In this document: positions 10,296-18,297 of the stretch, in pieces
Position numbering within the stretch: the stretch's first letter is position 1
Layout: each line of letters begins with the position of its first letter
From: Vibrio rhizosphaerae
GTDB lineage: Bacteria; Pseudomonadota; Gammaproteobacteria; Enterobacterales; Vibrionaceae
NCBI RefSeq assembly: GCF_024347095.1
Contig: NZ_AP024903.1
Span: forward strand, 1,240,001 to 1,304,000
DNA length: 64,000 nt
Direction of reading: 5' to 3'
Program-made: the position numbers and the translations under genes
The notes under the pieces: generated by a model
Told to the model about the DNA's origin: nothing
The model's input: the letters and a program-made list of their open reading frames with translations, nothing else
The model's database searches: none

Positions 10296-10449
10296 AAAGC
10301 GATATTCGGTCGGTGTGGATTGAATGGCTCATAGGATAAAAGAAGCGGGCAGCAAAAAACACTGTTTGTCATGGTTTTAGTGGTGTTGTCTAGGGAAATG
10401 CGACGGGGTTCGGTTTTATTGATTTGTCTTATTGTAGCCTCCGGCACCG
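9435..10449. repeat. Duplicated MNT-HEPN block, copy 1 (partner 13437-14449)
   Basis: About 1 kb, including the MNT-HEPN gene, its upstream region and the first bases of the structured repeat element (GCCTCCGGC), is repeated at an offset of about 4000 bp. Together with the cdiA 3' repeat (6257-6990 versus 10486-11219, offset 4229) it shows that a unit of roughly 4 kb (cdiA end, toxin, immunity gene, MNT-HEPN) was duplicated. The toxins and immunity genes then differed or were exchanged. Confidence 0.9.
10437..10449 (+). repeat. Truncated 5' end of the structured ~474-bp repeat
   Basis: GCCTCCGGC follows the same MNT-HEPN upstream DNA as the full array at 14437, but the homology stops after a few bases. 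The rest of the element is missing here. The break is followed within about 12 bases by the 25-bp repeat at 10461. Confidence 0.55.
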
Positions 10450-10460
10450 AAATATGACGT

Positions 10461-10485
10461 ACTTTAAGGTGTGTGTCCTGATAAG
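10461..10485 (+). repeat. 25-bp repeat at the cdiA module junction, copy 1
   Basis: The sequence begins ACTTTAAGGTGTGTG and ends TCCTGATAAG. It is identical at 17597-17621, with similar copies at 22852-22876 and near 24632-24651, all on the plus strand. Here it directly precedes the cdiA-homologous DNA of the displaced module, which starts at 10486. It may be a footprint of a mobile repeat or a recombination site. Confidence 0.7.
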
Positions 10486-10490
10486 CCGAT

Positions 10491-12911
10491 GTGAACGGTG
10501 CCGACGTTGCGGCGAATGAGCAACTGGATATATCCGTTGGCGGTGACCTGAATGTGGCTTCGGTACAGAACCGTTACAGCAGCACCAATCACGGTGGCTC
10601 TGTCAGTGGCGGGGTGGGCCTCTCCGGTGGGGATGTCGGCAAAGGTGGTGCTGTGAGCGGTTTTGACCATGCCGGGAACTTACAGGGCGTGAATAGCGGA
10701 GTGAACTTCTCAAACGGGCGTTCACATAGCCGGGAAACCATGCTGACCCGTATCACTTCCGGTAGTGATGCCAATATCACCGTGGGTGGCAATACCGATA
10801 TCAAAGGCGCGACGATTGCGACGGTTAACGAAGACGGCAGCGACGCCGGTCGGCTTCACCTCGAAACCGGCACGCTGAGTTATACCGACCTGAGTAACAC
10901 GCGTGATACCAGCAGCCGCAATGCAGGTGTCAGCTCGAGTGTCAGTATCGGCCCGGATAAGGATGGTGCGACTCAAATAGACGCGTCCCGTAATTCATCG
11001 AGATATCAGTACACCAATCAAAGTGGTTATCACAAGAGTAAAACGCTGGCGACGGTCGGACAGGGCGAGCTGCGTATCGAGGACACACACAACAGCGATG
11101 ATACCGAGCGTCTGAACCGGGATATCACCAGCACGACCAAAGACCTGTACTCAGTGGATCGTCAGCAGGGCAACTTTGATGTCACGGTTGACCACCGGTT
11201 GCTGAGTGAGGCCGGGTGGAAGGAGATTGCTGAGGATATACAAAGAAACAAACTGGCAGGAAAATCTCTGGTTGATATCGCACTGGAAGATTCGGTTAGC
11301 CTAAGTAATGCACTTGAGCATGTTGACGTTGTGCAGAAAGAGCTGGATGTTGAGATGCTGGTTGCCAGCCGTAATGGTAAATCTACAGTCAGTCTGAACA
11401 ATCTGAATATGGCAACGGCAGCCCAGAAACAGCAGGCCATTAATGATTACGCGGTGGCGTACGCACAGGTCTTCGGTATCAGTATAGAAAGTGCACTTGT
11501 GATTGCAGTCGATAAATCGATGGGTGGTGCGCATTACATGGGGCAAAACGGCAGCAATATCGTGATTAACGATGCAGCTATGAAAAATGCTCAGGCTTAT
11601 ATGCGAACTCTAGCCCATGAGGTGACACATGGGTTGACTGCACAGGGTGCCGTCTCTGACAAAGGAAGCTCGGCACTGAATGAGGAATATTCCGATCTGA
11701 TTGGTGGCTATGCTGAGGATAACTTTGCTTTTGCGCTGGAGCATGCTGGGTTGGGTGACCTGAATACGGGAGATGTGAACAACCATATTGGCAATGGTAC
11801 GGTTCTGACACAGAACAACTGGAATACCATTAAAGATGTTCCGGTGAGTCAGTTAGATTTTGAGATTGTCAGAGATGGCGGCTACAAAAATTTCTCTCAG
11901 TTAGTGCAGTCCGAGCCTCGCTTGAATGAGATGACATTAGGGCAGATGAATGCATTGCTTGATAATGTCACTTATCTGATGACTTACGGTGATGGTGTTG
12001 CCAACTCACCAGCAGCGGCTTCTGAGAAAATGGCTTATGTCCTTGAGAAGCTGAAACAGCAGGGAACGGATCCGAAAGTGATTCAATTCCTGAAAGATAA
12101 TACATCCAGAATGTCAGATATCATCGGTCCAGATCGTGAACAATATCATGCGTTAGGGAGAGCATTGATCAATGTCACGACAATGGGCGTGGCAGATATG
12201 ATTCGGGATCCGTCAACCAGTGAACGAGTGCGGGCAATTCAGGCAGTCTGGGATAATGCATTTACAGCGGCAGGAGTCCCTTCAGCTGGTATTGGGCTTG
12301 CAAGTTTAGGAGCGGATATCGCCCAGTTGTTGGGTAAGAAAGGCGTCGCACTATTAAGCAAAGATGAGTTTATTGCCACGGCAAAAGCTTGGGATGTGGA
12401 TATCACTCAAGCGTCGAAGCAAGAAATGGATGGGTTGTATCAGGAGTATGCGCAGGCGAGTGGTAAGCTGGATACAGTTATTTCTCCTGAAATGGAGTCT
12501 AAAATCCTTTATGGACAACGAGCTACAAACAGCAAGGGTAATCCAACAAATCGTTTAATTGGTGCTCATAGTGGGAATATTAGTGATGAAACCCCTAACT
12601 TTGCAGTGGAAACTATTTCGATAAATAGTGATGGAACAAGGAATGTGAAACTTATCACTCAATTTGATGATGGAAATGTTTCAAAAATTAAAAACAGTAC
12701 ACTATTTCCTGAAAGCTGGAGTGATGGGGAAATATTGTCGGCTGTGCAGCAAACGGGTCGTAGTCAACCTTTAGCTACAAGAGCTTCAGATGGCGCTACT
12801 TTATATCAGTCTGAAGTTAATGGGGTTAAAATTGAAGTTATTAAAGTTGGTAATAAAGTAACTGCTGGTTATCCATGTGGAAATAACTGTACAGATGTTT
12901 CCACGTTTTAA
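10491..12911 (+). CDS. Displaced (orphan) CdiA C-terminal module with EndoU-type RNase toxin
   Basis: This 806-codon frame starts abruptly inside cdiA sequence. Bases 10486-11219 are nearly identical to 6257-6990 of the upstream cdiA. There is no signal peptide and no Shine-Dalgarno before the GTG at 10491, so it is probably silent unless recombined into cdiA. After the shared DHRxLSExG junction comes a different pretoxin region with a HEVTH zincin-like motif (residues 376-380). The end, from about residue 660, matches the bacterial EndoU pattern: IGAHSGNI with candidate catalytic His693, then a KNSTLFPESWSD segment and a final NGVKIEV...AGYP. EndoU toxins of CDI systems cleave RNA, so tRNA or other RNA is the likely target. 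It is followed 9 bases later by its own immunity gene. Confidence 0.8.
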   Translation: MNGADVAANEQLDISVGGDLNVASVQNRYSSTNHGGSVSGGVGLSGGDVGKGGAVSGFDHAGNLQGVNSGVNFSNGRSHSRETMLTRITSGSDANITVGGNTDIKGATIATVNEDGSDAGRLHLETGTLSYTDLSNTRDTSSRNAGVSSSVSIGPDKDGATQIDASRNSSRYQYTNQSGYHKSKTLATVGQGELRIEDTHNSDDTERLNRDITSTTKDLYSVDRQQGNFDVTVDHRLLSEAGWKEIAEDIQRNKLAGKSLVDIALEDSVSLSNALEHVDVVQKELDVEMLVASRNGKSTVSLNNLNMATAAQKQQAINDYAVAYAQVFGISIESALVIAVDKSMGGAHYMGQNGSNIVINDAAMKNAQAYMRTLAHEVTHGLTAQGAVSDKGSSALNEEYSDLIGGYAEDNFAFALEHAGLGDLNTGDVNNHIGNGTVLTQNNWNTIKDVPVSQLDFEIVRDGGYKNFSQLVQSEPRLNEMTLGQMNALLDNVTYLMTYGDGVANSPAAASEKMAYVLEKLKQQGTDPKVIQFLKDNTSRMSDIIGPDREQYHALGRALINVTTMGVADMIRDPSTSERVRAIQAVWDNAFTAAGVPSAGIGLASLGADIAQLLGKKGVALLSKDEFIATAKAWDVDITQASKQEMDGLYQEYAQASGKLDTVISPEMESKILYGQRATNSKGNPTNRLIGAHSGNISDETPNFAVETISINSDGTRNVKLITQFDDGNVSKIKNSTLFPESWSDGEILSAVQQTGRSQPLATRASDGATLYQSEVNGVKIEVIKVGNKVTAGYPCGNNCTDVSTF

Positions 12912-12920
12912 GGAGATATA

Positions 12921-13328
12921 ATGTTTCAAGAGTTTGATAATTATTTGAATTCCCTTTTCTCATCTGATTATTGGGCAGATGAAGGGATCAGTATCGCAGA
13001 AAATATGTTGTCGAAATTTTCTAATACGGACTGGGATATGCTTAAAGATTCTGTGGGTTTTCGTGACTCAAAATGGTTAGTTAAATGTGCAGAGGTTTTA
13101 GGTGAAAACGAGAGTTCCATAGCATTTAACATCCTTATGAAAATCGCCATTAATGATAATCTAGAAGTGAAGATTGCTGCTCTGGATTCAATAAATTCCC
13201 TATTTGACTATATAAGTGATAGTGATCTTGATGGGCTGAAAGATGTGATTGACGGAGTCGATGTGTTAGATAGCCATGTTACTAGAATGATGCTTAATTC
13301 CTTAGAGAGAAAAATAAACCAGAGATAG
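12921..13328 (+). CDS. cdiI2: Probable immunity protein for the orphan EndoU toxin
   Basis: This 135-residue acidic, all-helical cytoplasmic protein resembles HEAT-like repeats (SIAENMLSKF..., EVKIAALDSINSLF...), but no family is assigned with confidence. It has a strong Shine-Dalgarno (AAGGAGATATAATG) and starts 9 bases after the orphan cdiA-CT stop, as expected for a toxin/immunity pair. Because its ribosome site is good while the toxin frame has none, the cell may still make the immunity protein and so resist siblings that deploy this toxin. That last point is inference. Confidence 0.7.
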   Translation: MFQEFDNYLNSLFSSDYWADEGISIAENMLSKFSNTDWDMLKDSVGFRDSKWLVKCAEVLGENESSIAFNILMKIAINDNLEVKIAALDSINSLFDYISDSDLDGLKDVIDGVDVLDSHVTRMMLNSLERKINQR

Positions 13329-13416
13329 AGATGATGAATTTAACAAACAGCCATTCTGGAGACTGTTCATTATTCTGTACCTCACCCATGTTTATAAATC
13401 CAGATAGGGCCAGCCT

Positions 13417-14295
13417 TCAGCTCTGCGTCCGCTCCAAACAAACCCGTTCCACCAATCTTTTCAACCGCTGCACTTCACTTTCCAGAAATTCCAACTCCTC
13501 AACCGTAATTTCATAATGCTCCGAATATCGGGCCTCGATATATGCCCGTTGCAGACGGCGGAAGCAGCGGCGGTGGAACTTGTTGTCGAGCGGGAAAATC
13601 GTTGCAAATTCAGCATCGATTTGGGCGCATAGTTTCCCCAGTTTTTCGATATTGTGGGATTTAGGTAAATAATTGGTGCAGGTGAGTAGCGTGCAGGCGA
13701 ATAAATGTTCACTTGCTTGATGGAGTAAAAACGCAGCTTTTTTCAACCAATGGTTTTGCATCGTTACTTGGTGTAAAGCAATAAACTGAACTGCACTTTC
13801 AAACCACTGTTCATAATGCTTACGGGCAATTTCCTGCTTTTCTGCTTCGGTTAGATCCCCCGGCTCTGCCAGCGGTTTTGGGGTGGCGGCAAACAGTTCA
13901 ATCCCTTCTTCGCGGATATCTTTGAAGAAATAATGCCCCTGTTGTAGCCGCTCGTTGACTTCCTGCAAATCATGGACAATCAATCCCAGCGGTGCCGAAG
14001 TGACTTTACGGTCGATCTGCTCTTTGGCGCGTTGCCAGACGACATCTTCTTCAACCAGCGCGGCTTTATTCACAATCACCAGAATATCATAATCACTGAT
14101 ATAGCCATTGACCGGATCGTTGACCCATGTGCCTTTGGCATGGCTGCCGAACAGGATGATTTTCACAATCCGAAACTCGCTTTTACTCGCTGTTTTGCCT
14201 TGAAGATAGTCTTCCAGCGTATCGCGCAGAATGGTCGATATGGTGGCAAGCTCCTGCTGTTTGGATTCGGGCAAATGGTCGAGAGATGTTTTCAT
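13417..14295 (-). CDS. Nucleotidyltransferase (MNT)-HEPN fusion protein, copy 2
   Basis: This 292-residue paralogue of the protein at 9429-10295 has the same GSHAKGT and SDYDILV nucleotidyltransferase motifs and the same AYIEARYSEHYEIT segment in the HEPN domain. Outside one block the two copies are nearly identical. Residues about 166-197 are replaced by an unrelated-looking sequence of equal length (AVQFIALHQVTMQNHWL in this copy). The C terminus reads CLERTQS instead of CLG because the homology ends there. It sits convergent to the second immunity gene, exactly as copy 1 sits to the first. The upstream region shared by both copies (14296-14436 and 10296-10436) probably holds the promoter. 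Confidence 0.8.
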   Translation of the reverse strand: MKTSLDHLPESKQQELATISTILRDTLEDYLQGKTASKSEFRIVKIILFGSHAKGTWVNDPVNGYISDYDILVIVNKAALVEEDVVWQRAKEQIDRKVTSAPLGLIVHDLQEVNERLQQGHYFFKDIREEGIELFAATPKPLAEPGDLTEAEKQEIARKHYEQWFESAVQFIALHQVTMQNHWLKKAAFLLHQASEHLFACTLLTCTNYLPKSHNIEKLGKLCAQIDAEFATIFPLDNKFHRRCFRRLQRAYIEARYSEHYEITVEELEFLESEVQRLKRLVERVCLERTQS

Positions 14296-14449
14296 AAAGC
14301 GATATTTGGTCGGTGTGGATTGAATGGTTCATAGGATAAAAGAAGCGAGCGGCAAAAAACACTGTTTGTCATGGTTTTAGTGGTGTTGTCTAGGGAAATG
14401 CGACGGGGTTCGGTTTTATTGATTTGTCTTATTGTAGCCTCCGGCTCCC
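13437..14449. repeat. Duplicated MNT-HEPN block, copy 2 (partner 9435-10449)
   Basis: This is the second copy of the block at 9435-10449, with high identity throughout except about 13705-13800. Here the block runs on into complete copies of the structured repeat, which suggests that the first copy lost its repeat array. Confidence 0.9.
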
Positions 14450-15830
14450 AGATTTGACGCACAATTGCGTTTTTCGGTTTCAGAGGCATCAGTGCTCCGT
14501 GCGCCAGTTCATCTTTCAAAGATGAAAGACGAACCAGAAAATCTTTTTTGTTTGGCGGTGTCGCACGTTGTCCAGAAACGACTTTTACGGGCGTCCTGCC
14601 CGGAAAAGCCTAACCATTCATCCTTGAATGGTTTTCTTTGTTGAGTGGTTGATTCTAGTTGGGTGAAACATTGAATCAACGAAGCCAAATTGATCGATGA
14701 TCTCAGGGTAAAATTCATGGATGAATTTTAAGCTTTTTGTGAGCAGGAGCGAATAAAAGTGACCCTGATTATGTGCACTGAACTCAAACCCTAAGCATTT
14801 TGGGGTACTTTTTCTGCTGTGAAAAAGTACCTGGGGCGCAGGCGGAGGTGGTAATGAGATCGGAGAAGTCATTGCGCACCAAACACCCGCATTACAATTT
14901 TATCTTCTTGGCCTCCGGCTCCCAGATTTGACGCACAATTGCGTTTTTCGGTTTCAGAGGCATCAGTGCTCCGTGCGCCAGTTCATCTTTCAAAGATGAA
15001 AGACGAACCAGAAAATCTTTTTTGTTGGCTTGGGCGTGTGCTTTCCAGAACCGGCTTTTACGGGCGTCCTGCCCGGAAAAGCCTAACCATTCATCCTTGA
15101 ATGGTTTTCTTTGTTGAGTGGTTGATTCTAGTTGGGTGAAACATTGAATCAATGAAGCCAAATTGATCGATGATCTCAGGGTAAAATTCATGGATGAATT
15201 TTAAGCTTTTTGTGAGCAGGAGCGAATAAAAGTGACCCTGATTCAGTGCGCTGAACTTAAACTTTAGGCCTTTTGGGGTACTTTTTCGGCCTTGAAAAAG
15301 TATCTGGGGCGCATTCGGAGATGGCAATGAGCTCGGAGAAGTCATTGCGCACCAAACACCCGCATTACAATTTTATCTTCTTGGCCTCCGGCTCCCAGAT
15401 TTGACGCACAATTGCGTTTTTCGGTTTCAGAGGCATCAGTGCTCCGTGCGCCAGTTCATCTTTCAAAGATGAAAGACGAACCAGAAGATCTTTTTTGTTG
15501 GCGTGGCCGTGTGCTTTCCAGAACCGACTTTTACGGGCATCCTGCCCGGAAAAGCCTAACCATTCATCCTTGAATGGTTTTCTTTGTTGAGTGGTTGATT
15601 CTAGTTGGGTGAAACATTGAATCAATGAAGCCAAATTGATCGATGATCTCAGGGTAAAATTCATGGATGAATTTTAAGCTTTTTGTGAGCAGGAGCGAAT
15701 AAAAGTGACCCTGATTCAGTGCACTGAACTCAAACCCTAAGCATTTTGGGGTACTTTTTCGGCCTTGAAAAAGTATCTGGGGCGCAGGCGGAGGTGGTAA
15801 TGAGATCGGAGAAGTCATTGCGTCCCAAAC
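14437..15830 (+). repeat. Array A of the structured ~474-bp repeat: three tandem copies
   Basis: Units begin with GCCTCCGG at 14437, 14911 and 15384; the third ends near 15830. Each is a string of inverted repeats. In order: ACGCA-CAAT-TGCGT; TCTTTCA-AAGA-TGAAAGA; GGCTTTT-A-CGGGC-GTCCT-GCCCG-G-AAAAGCC; AACCATTCA-TCCT-TGAATGGTT; TAAAATTCA-TGGA-TGAATTTTA; GGTACTTTTTC/GAAAAAGTACC; AATGA...TCATT. Open frames exist on both strands, but they follow from the palindromes, have no ribosome site and are not conserved in start. I see no transposase and no target-site duplication. Candidate roles are a structured RNA, a non-autonomous mobile element or a REP-like element. Confidence 0.9.
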
Positions 15831-15898
15831 AACAGAGCCACCATTTGGCATGATGGCCTGATAGTCTTGATTGTTATGCTTTGGTTTAACAGTAGACA

Positions 15899-17308
15899 TT
15901 ATGGCAGATCCGATGTTTGCCATTTTGCCATGAGGGCTGAGGGTTTTTGTATATAAGGTGCCCACCGTGTATCACCGTCCAAAAAGGTTTTTTCAAACGC
16001 GAGCACGAGCGCTGCCACACCTCGACCTGCCTGAGTAGGATAAGCCCAGTCAAAATGACCACCAAGACCTAATACGGCTAGAATTTTGGGGGTGTTTGAA
16101 ATTGATCGGTAAACGCCATCTGATTGACCGAGGCCGCCGAGAACGGTGGTATCCAGAGCACCGTTAAGTAACAAGGCTGGAATTTTGATTAACCGGCCAC
16201 TGGCATAAGCGGCATCAAGAAGCTCCTTCGGTGAATACCAGGAATAGATGTCAGTGTTATACCAGGCGGTCATGTTGTGGCCAGCAAGACTTAGAACTGT
16301 TGCGAGTTCGTCTCTGTGTTTGCCCGCATTAATCCAAGAGGCTCCTCCGCCCATAGACCATCCCATGATTCCGACTTTGTCTGTATCCAGCTTACCTCTG
16401 AGAGGGCTGCCCAAACGGGTGTTTTCGCTTCTAAGGGCCTTAACGACTCGCCATTGCTGATTGTCTCGGGCTGTCACTTGGTCAAAAATGGTGGTGGTAT
16501 CCATCGTGACAAGAACTATACCGTGAGATGCAAACCAAGGCCCCCAGGCTGCAAAAGCGATCTGTTTGGACATAAACGGTGGGCAGAACACAATGCCTGA
16601 ATATGGTGGTTCTGCATTGGCGGGATAATATACCCTGGCTCTTGCCGGTAAGTTGACATAGGCACCGGGAAGCTCGTATGAGCTGACATCATAGGGGCCT
16701 TTTTCGTCGTATAGGCCGGGGGCTTCTTCATCACGACAGATGGCTCCATCCGGACAACTGCCACTAATGTGGTTCTCGGCGTGACGGCGCAGTGTAAATA
16801 TCTGATTTTCATTGCCAGTGCTGGTCGATTGCATGACGTTGGTATCGTTTTCTTCGGATAAATTATTAACATTCAGGCTCATGTCTGTGCCGCGGGTAAT
16901 AATCTGATAATTGCCGTTTCCAGTTTCAGCAAATCGGAACTGTTGACAGGCGCCACCCTCATAGCGCCATGTCTGGATATTGGCACCAACATTCGGACTG
17001 CATTTGGATACGTCGAACGCTTGGTCTGGCGCGATAACTGGTGTGATCCGGTGCCAGATTCCGTCGACGGGAGTAATGATGAATTTCTGGGATTCACCGC
17101 CCCAATAGTCATTCAGAGTAATGTTCGTACCGTCTATGGTGCCCCACTGCGAGGTGTCCAGCGCCTTGCCACTTTGGGTAACGATCAAAGAATACGTGCC
17201 GTTGATAATAGCATTTTCAGCAAAGGCCCCTTTGACAACGAAAGTCATTAGCATCAGTACTATCATATACATGATGGAGGTGACTTTGATTTTATGATTG
17301 TCTTTCAT
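15899..17308 (-). CDS. Secreted ricin-lectin/alpha-beta hydrolase, polyester-hydrolase (cutinase/PETase)-like
   Basis: This 469-residue exported enzyme has a signal peptide (cleavage near AFA30-E31), a ricin-B-type lectin domain at about 33-175, and a hydrolase domain at about 200-455. The nucleophile elbow GWSMGGG puts the catalytic Ser at 318; Asp386 and His418 complete the triad. The strand VLVTMDTTTIFDQ followed by AR.NQQ matches the fold signature of bacterial cutinases and PETases (family knowledge), and the W-S-M of PETase is kept. The oxyanion/aromatic position reads PPF rather than PGY, and the second aromatic-clamp Trp is replaced near His344. The natural substrate may be cutin, a polyhydroxyalkanoate or another ester; the lectin domain suggests carbohydrate binding. 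AAGGAG precedes the ATG. The gene lies directly beside repeat array A and has no operon partner. Confidence 0.8.
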   Translation of the reverse strand: MKDNHKIKVTSIMYMIVLMLMTFVVKGAFAENAIINGTYSLIVTQSGKALDTSQWGTIDGTNITLNDYWGGESQKFIITPVDGIWHRITPVIAPDQAFDVSKCSPNVGANIQTWRYEGGACQQFRFAETGNGNYQIITRGTDMSLNVNNLSEENDTNVMQSTSTGNENQIFTLRRHAENHISGSCPDGAICRDEEAPGLYDEKGPYDVSSYELPGAYVNLPARARVYYPANAEPPYSGIVFCPPFMSKQIAFAAWGPWFASHGIVLVTMDTTTIFDQVTARDNQQWRVVKALRSENTRLGSPLRGKLDTDKVGIMGWSMGGGASWINAGKHRDELATVLSLAGHNMTAWYNTDIYSWYSPKELLDAAYASGRLIKIPALLLNGALDTTVLGGLGQSDGVYRSISNTPKILAVLGLGGHFDWAYPTQAGRGVAALVLAFEKTFLDGDTRWAPYIQKPSALMAKWQTSDLP

Positions 17309-17562
17309 GGTGTCTCCTTATTGTTTCTTATTCCAAGTAAACAATTTTTTGGTAAACCAACTGAGTTTTGACTTTTTTAAAAGAGTCATTTTTCACGCTA
17401 TTGACACAGGTATGAAAATACCTTTGGTTAAAAAATGTACAACAGCTAAGGCAAACATAGCAAAGATGTTGCATATATGTAGCAAGAAATGCATAAAGTG
17501 TGTGTCACTGTACATATTTGAATGCGATGAAATTCGCGGGGCAGGTCAGTTTTTGAAGGTGA

Positions 17563-17596
17563 GTATCGAGGACACACAACAGCGATGATACCGAGC
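17563..17596 (+). pseudogene. Short cdiA fragment
   Basis: These 34 bases match cdiA codons for RIEDTxNSDDTER, with two bases deleted so the frame is broken. It is a scar of a former cdiA-derived sequence about 6.5 kb downstream of the nearest cdiA copy, next to the 25-bp repeat that also borders the displaced module at 10461. Confidence 0.65.
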
Positions 17597-17621
17597 ACTT
17601 TAAGGTGTGTGTCCTGATAAG
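17597..17621 (+). repeat. 25-bp repeat, copy 2
   Basis: Identical over 25 bases to 10461-10485. In both places the repeat touches cdiA-derived DNA, on the right at 10486 and on the left here. Confidence 0.75.
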
Positions 17622-17664
17622 CGCATTTTTTTACTAGATTACTTCCAAGGTAGTATGTGCCACA

Positions 17665-18210
17665 TCAAACATTTTTCACGGCCATTTGAATGATCCCTCT
17701 GGTTAACTTTTTAATTTCGAGGAGGCTTTTGCAGCTTTTACGAGCATCACGGCTAAAACAGACAATAACCTTTGCAGCATCTTTTGGCGCAATCGCTTTT
17801 TCATTAGATGCAGTTTCTAAAACTTTTTGCACAAGTTTTTCAAATGTCCTCCAGTATGTTTTCATCTCTTCGGGAGCATAAGTCTCTGCATTTAATAGAA
17901 TGTCGTAACTTTCCTCAGACTTAGAGAATTGGTTAAATGGTTCAATGACGAAAATGGAAAGTAGTGCCCATAATTTATCTTCAATGCTATTTTCAATATT
18001 TAATTTCGACTGAGCTTCTAATTGAAACTCTTTAACTACTTCTAATACACATGCGGAAAATACAGTCTGTTTATCTGAAAACACAGAATACAGCGTAGGC
18101 CGAGAAATTTGACTCGATTTGGCAATATCTCCCATAGTGACTTTCTTGAAACCAAATTTAATAAATAAACTTTCAGCTTCTTCAATGATTACTTCTTTAT
18201 TTGTTTTCAA
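17665..18210 (-). CDS. TetR/AcrR-family transcriptional regulator
   Basis: This 181-residue protein has an N-terminal helix-turn-helix: FIKFGFKKVTMGDIA, then ISRPTLYSVFSDKQ at about residues 16-48, the usual TetR DNA-binding pattern. The C-terminal helical part (VVKEFQLEAQSKL...) would bind a ligand and dimerise. It is divergent from the SDR gene at 18298 with an 87-bp gap containing inverted repeats, so it probably represses itself and that gene; this is inferred from layout. Gene and neighbour are clearly more AT-rich than the core genes of the window, which suggests transfer from another genome. The inducer is not predictable. Confidence 0.85.
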   Translation of the reverse strand: MKTNKEVIIEEAESLFIKFGFKKVTMGDIAKSSQISRPTLYSVFSDKQTVFSACVLEVVKEFQLEAQSKLNIENSIEDKLWALLSIFVIEPFNQFSKSEESYDILLNAETYAPEEMKTYWRTFEKLVQKVLETASNEKAIAPKDAAKVIVCFSRDARKSCKSLLEIKKLTRGIIQMAVKNV

Positions 18211-18297
18211 GGGACACCTTTTGCCTTAGTTTAAACTTGTTCTTTACATTTTAACAAAAAATGATAAATTGTAAAGGCAAAAACAAGAGAGGTTAAT
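18211..18297. promoter_or_regulatory. Divergent promoter/operator between tetR-type gene and SDR gene
   Basis: CTTTACA at 18242-18248 and TGTAAAG at 18270-18276 form an inverted repeat. An outer pair TGCCTT / AAGGCA lies at about 18222-18227 and 18274-18279. TTTACA (18243) with TAAATT (18265) at 16 bp spacing could be the promoter for the SDR gene, so a TetR dimer on the repeat would block it. AGAGAGG before the ATG is the SDR ribosome site. Confidence 0.45.

Larger units (their letters stand above)
17309..17664. other. Intergenic region with a cdiA remnant
   Basis: No gene is seen in these 356 bases. The left part holds the upstream region of the hydrolase. At about 17563-17596 lies a 34-bp piece of cdiA (GTATCGAGGACACAC... 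ACCGAGC, matching 6845-6880 and 11074-11108 with a 2-bp loss). It is followed at once by the 25-bp repeat at 17597-17621. The remainder is AT-rich and leads to the end of the TetR gene. Confidence 0.7.

Noticed and set aside
13331-13516. Small plus-strand frame after the second immunity gene
   Set aside because: Most of it is the reverse strand of the MNT-HEPN gene.
14492-15965. Open frames on the minus strand in each array A unit (about 75 to 133 codons, repeating DEWLGFSGQDARKSRFW)
   Set aside because: They overlap stem-loops, lack ribosome sites, change start and frame extent between units, and array B shows equally long frames on the other strand. Palindromes explain both.
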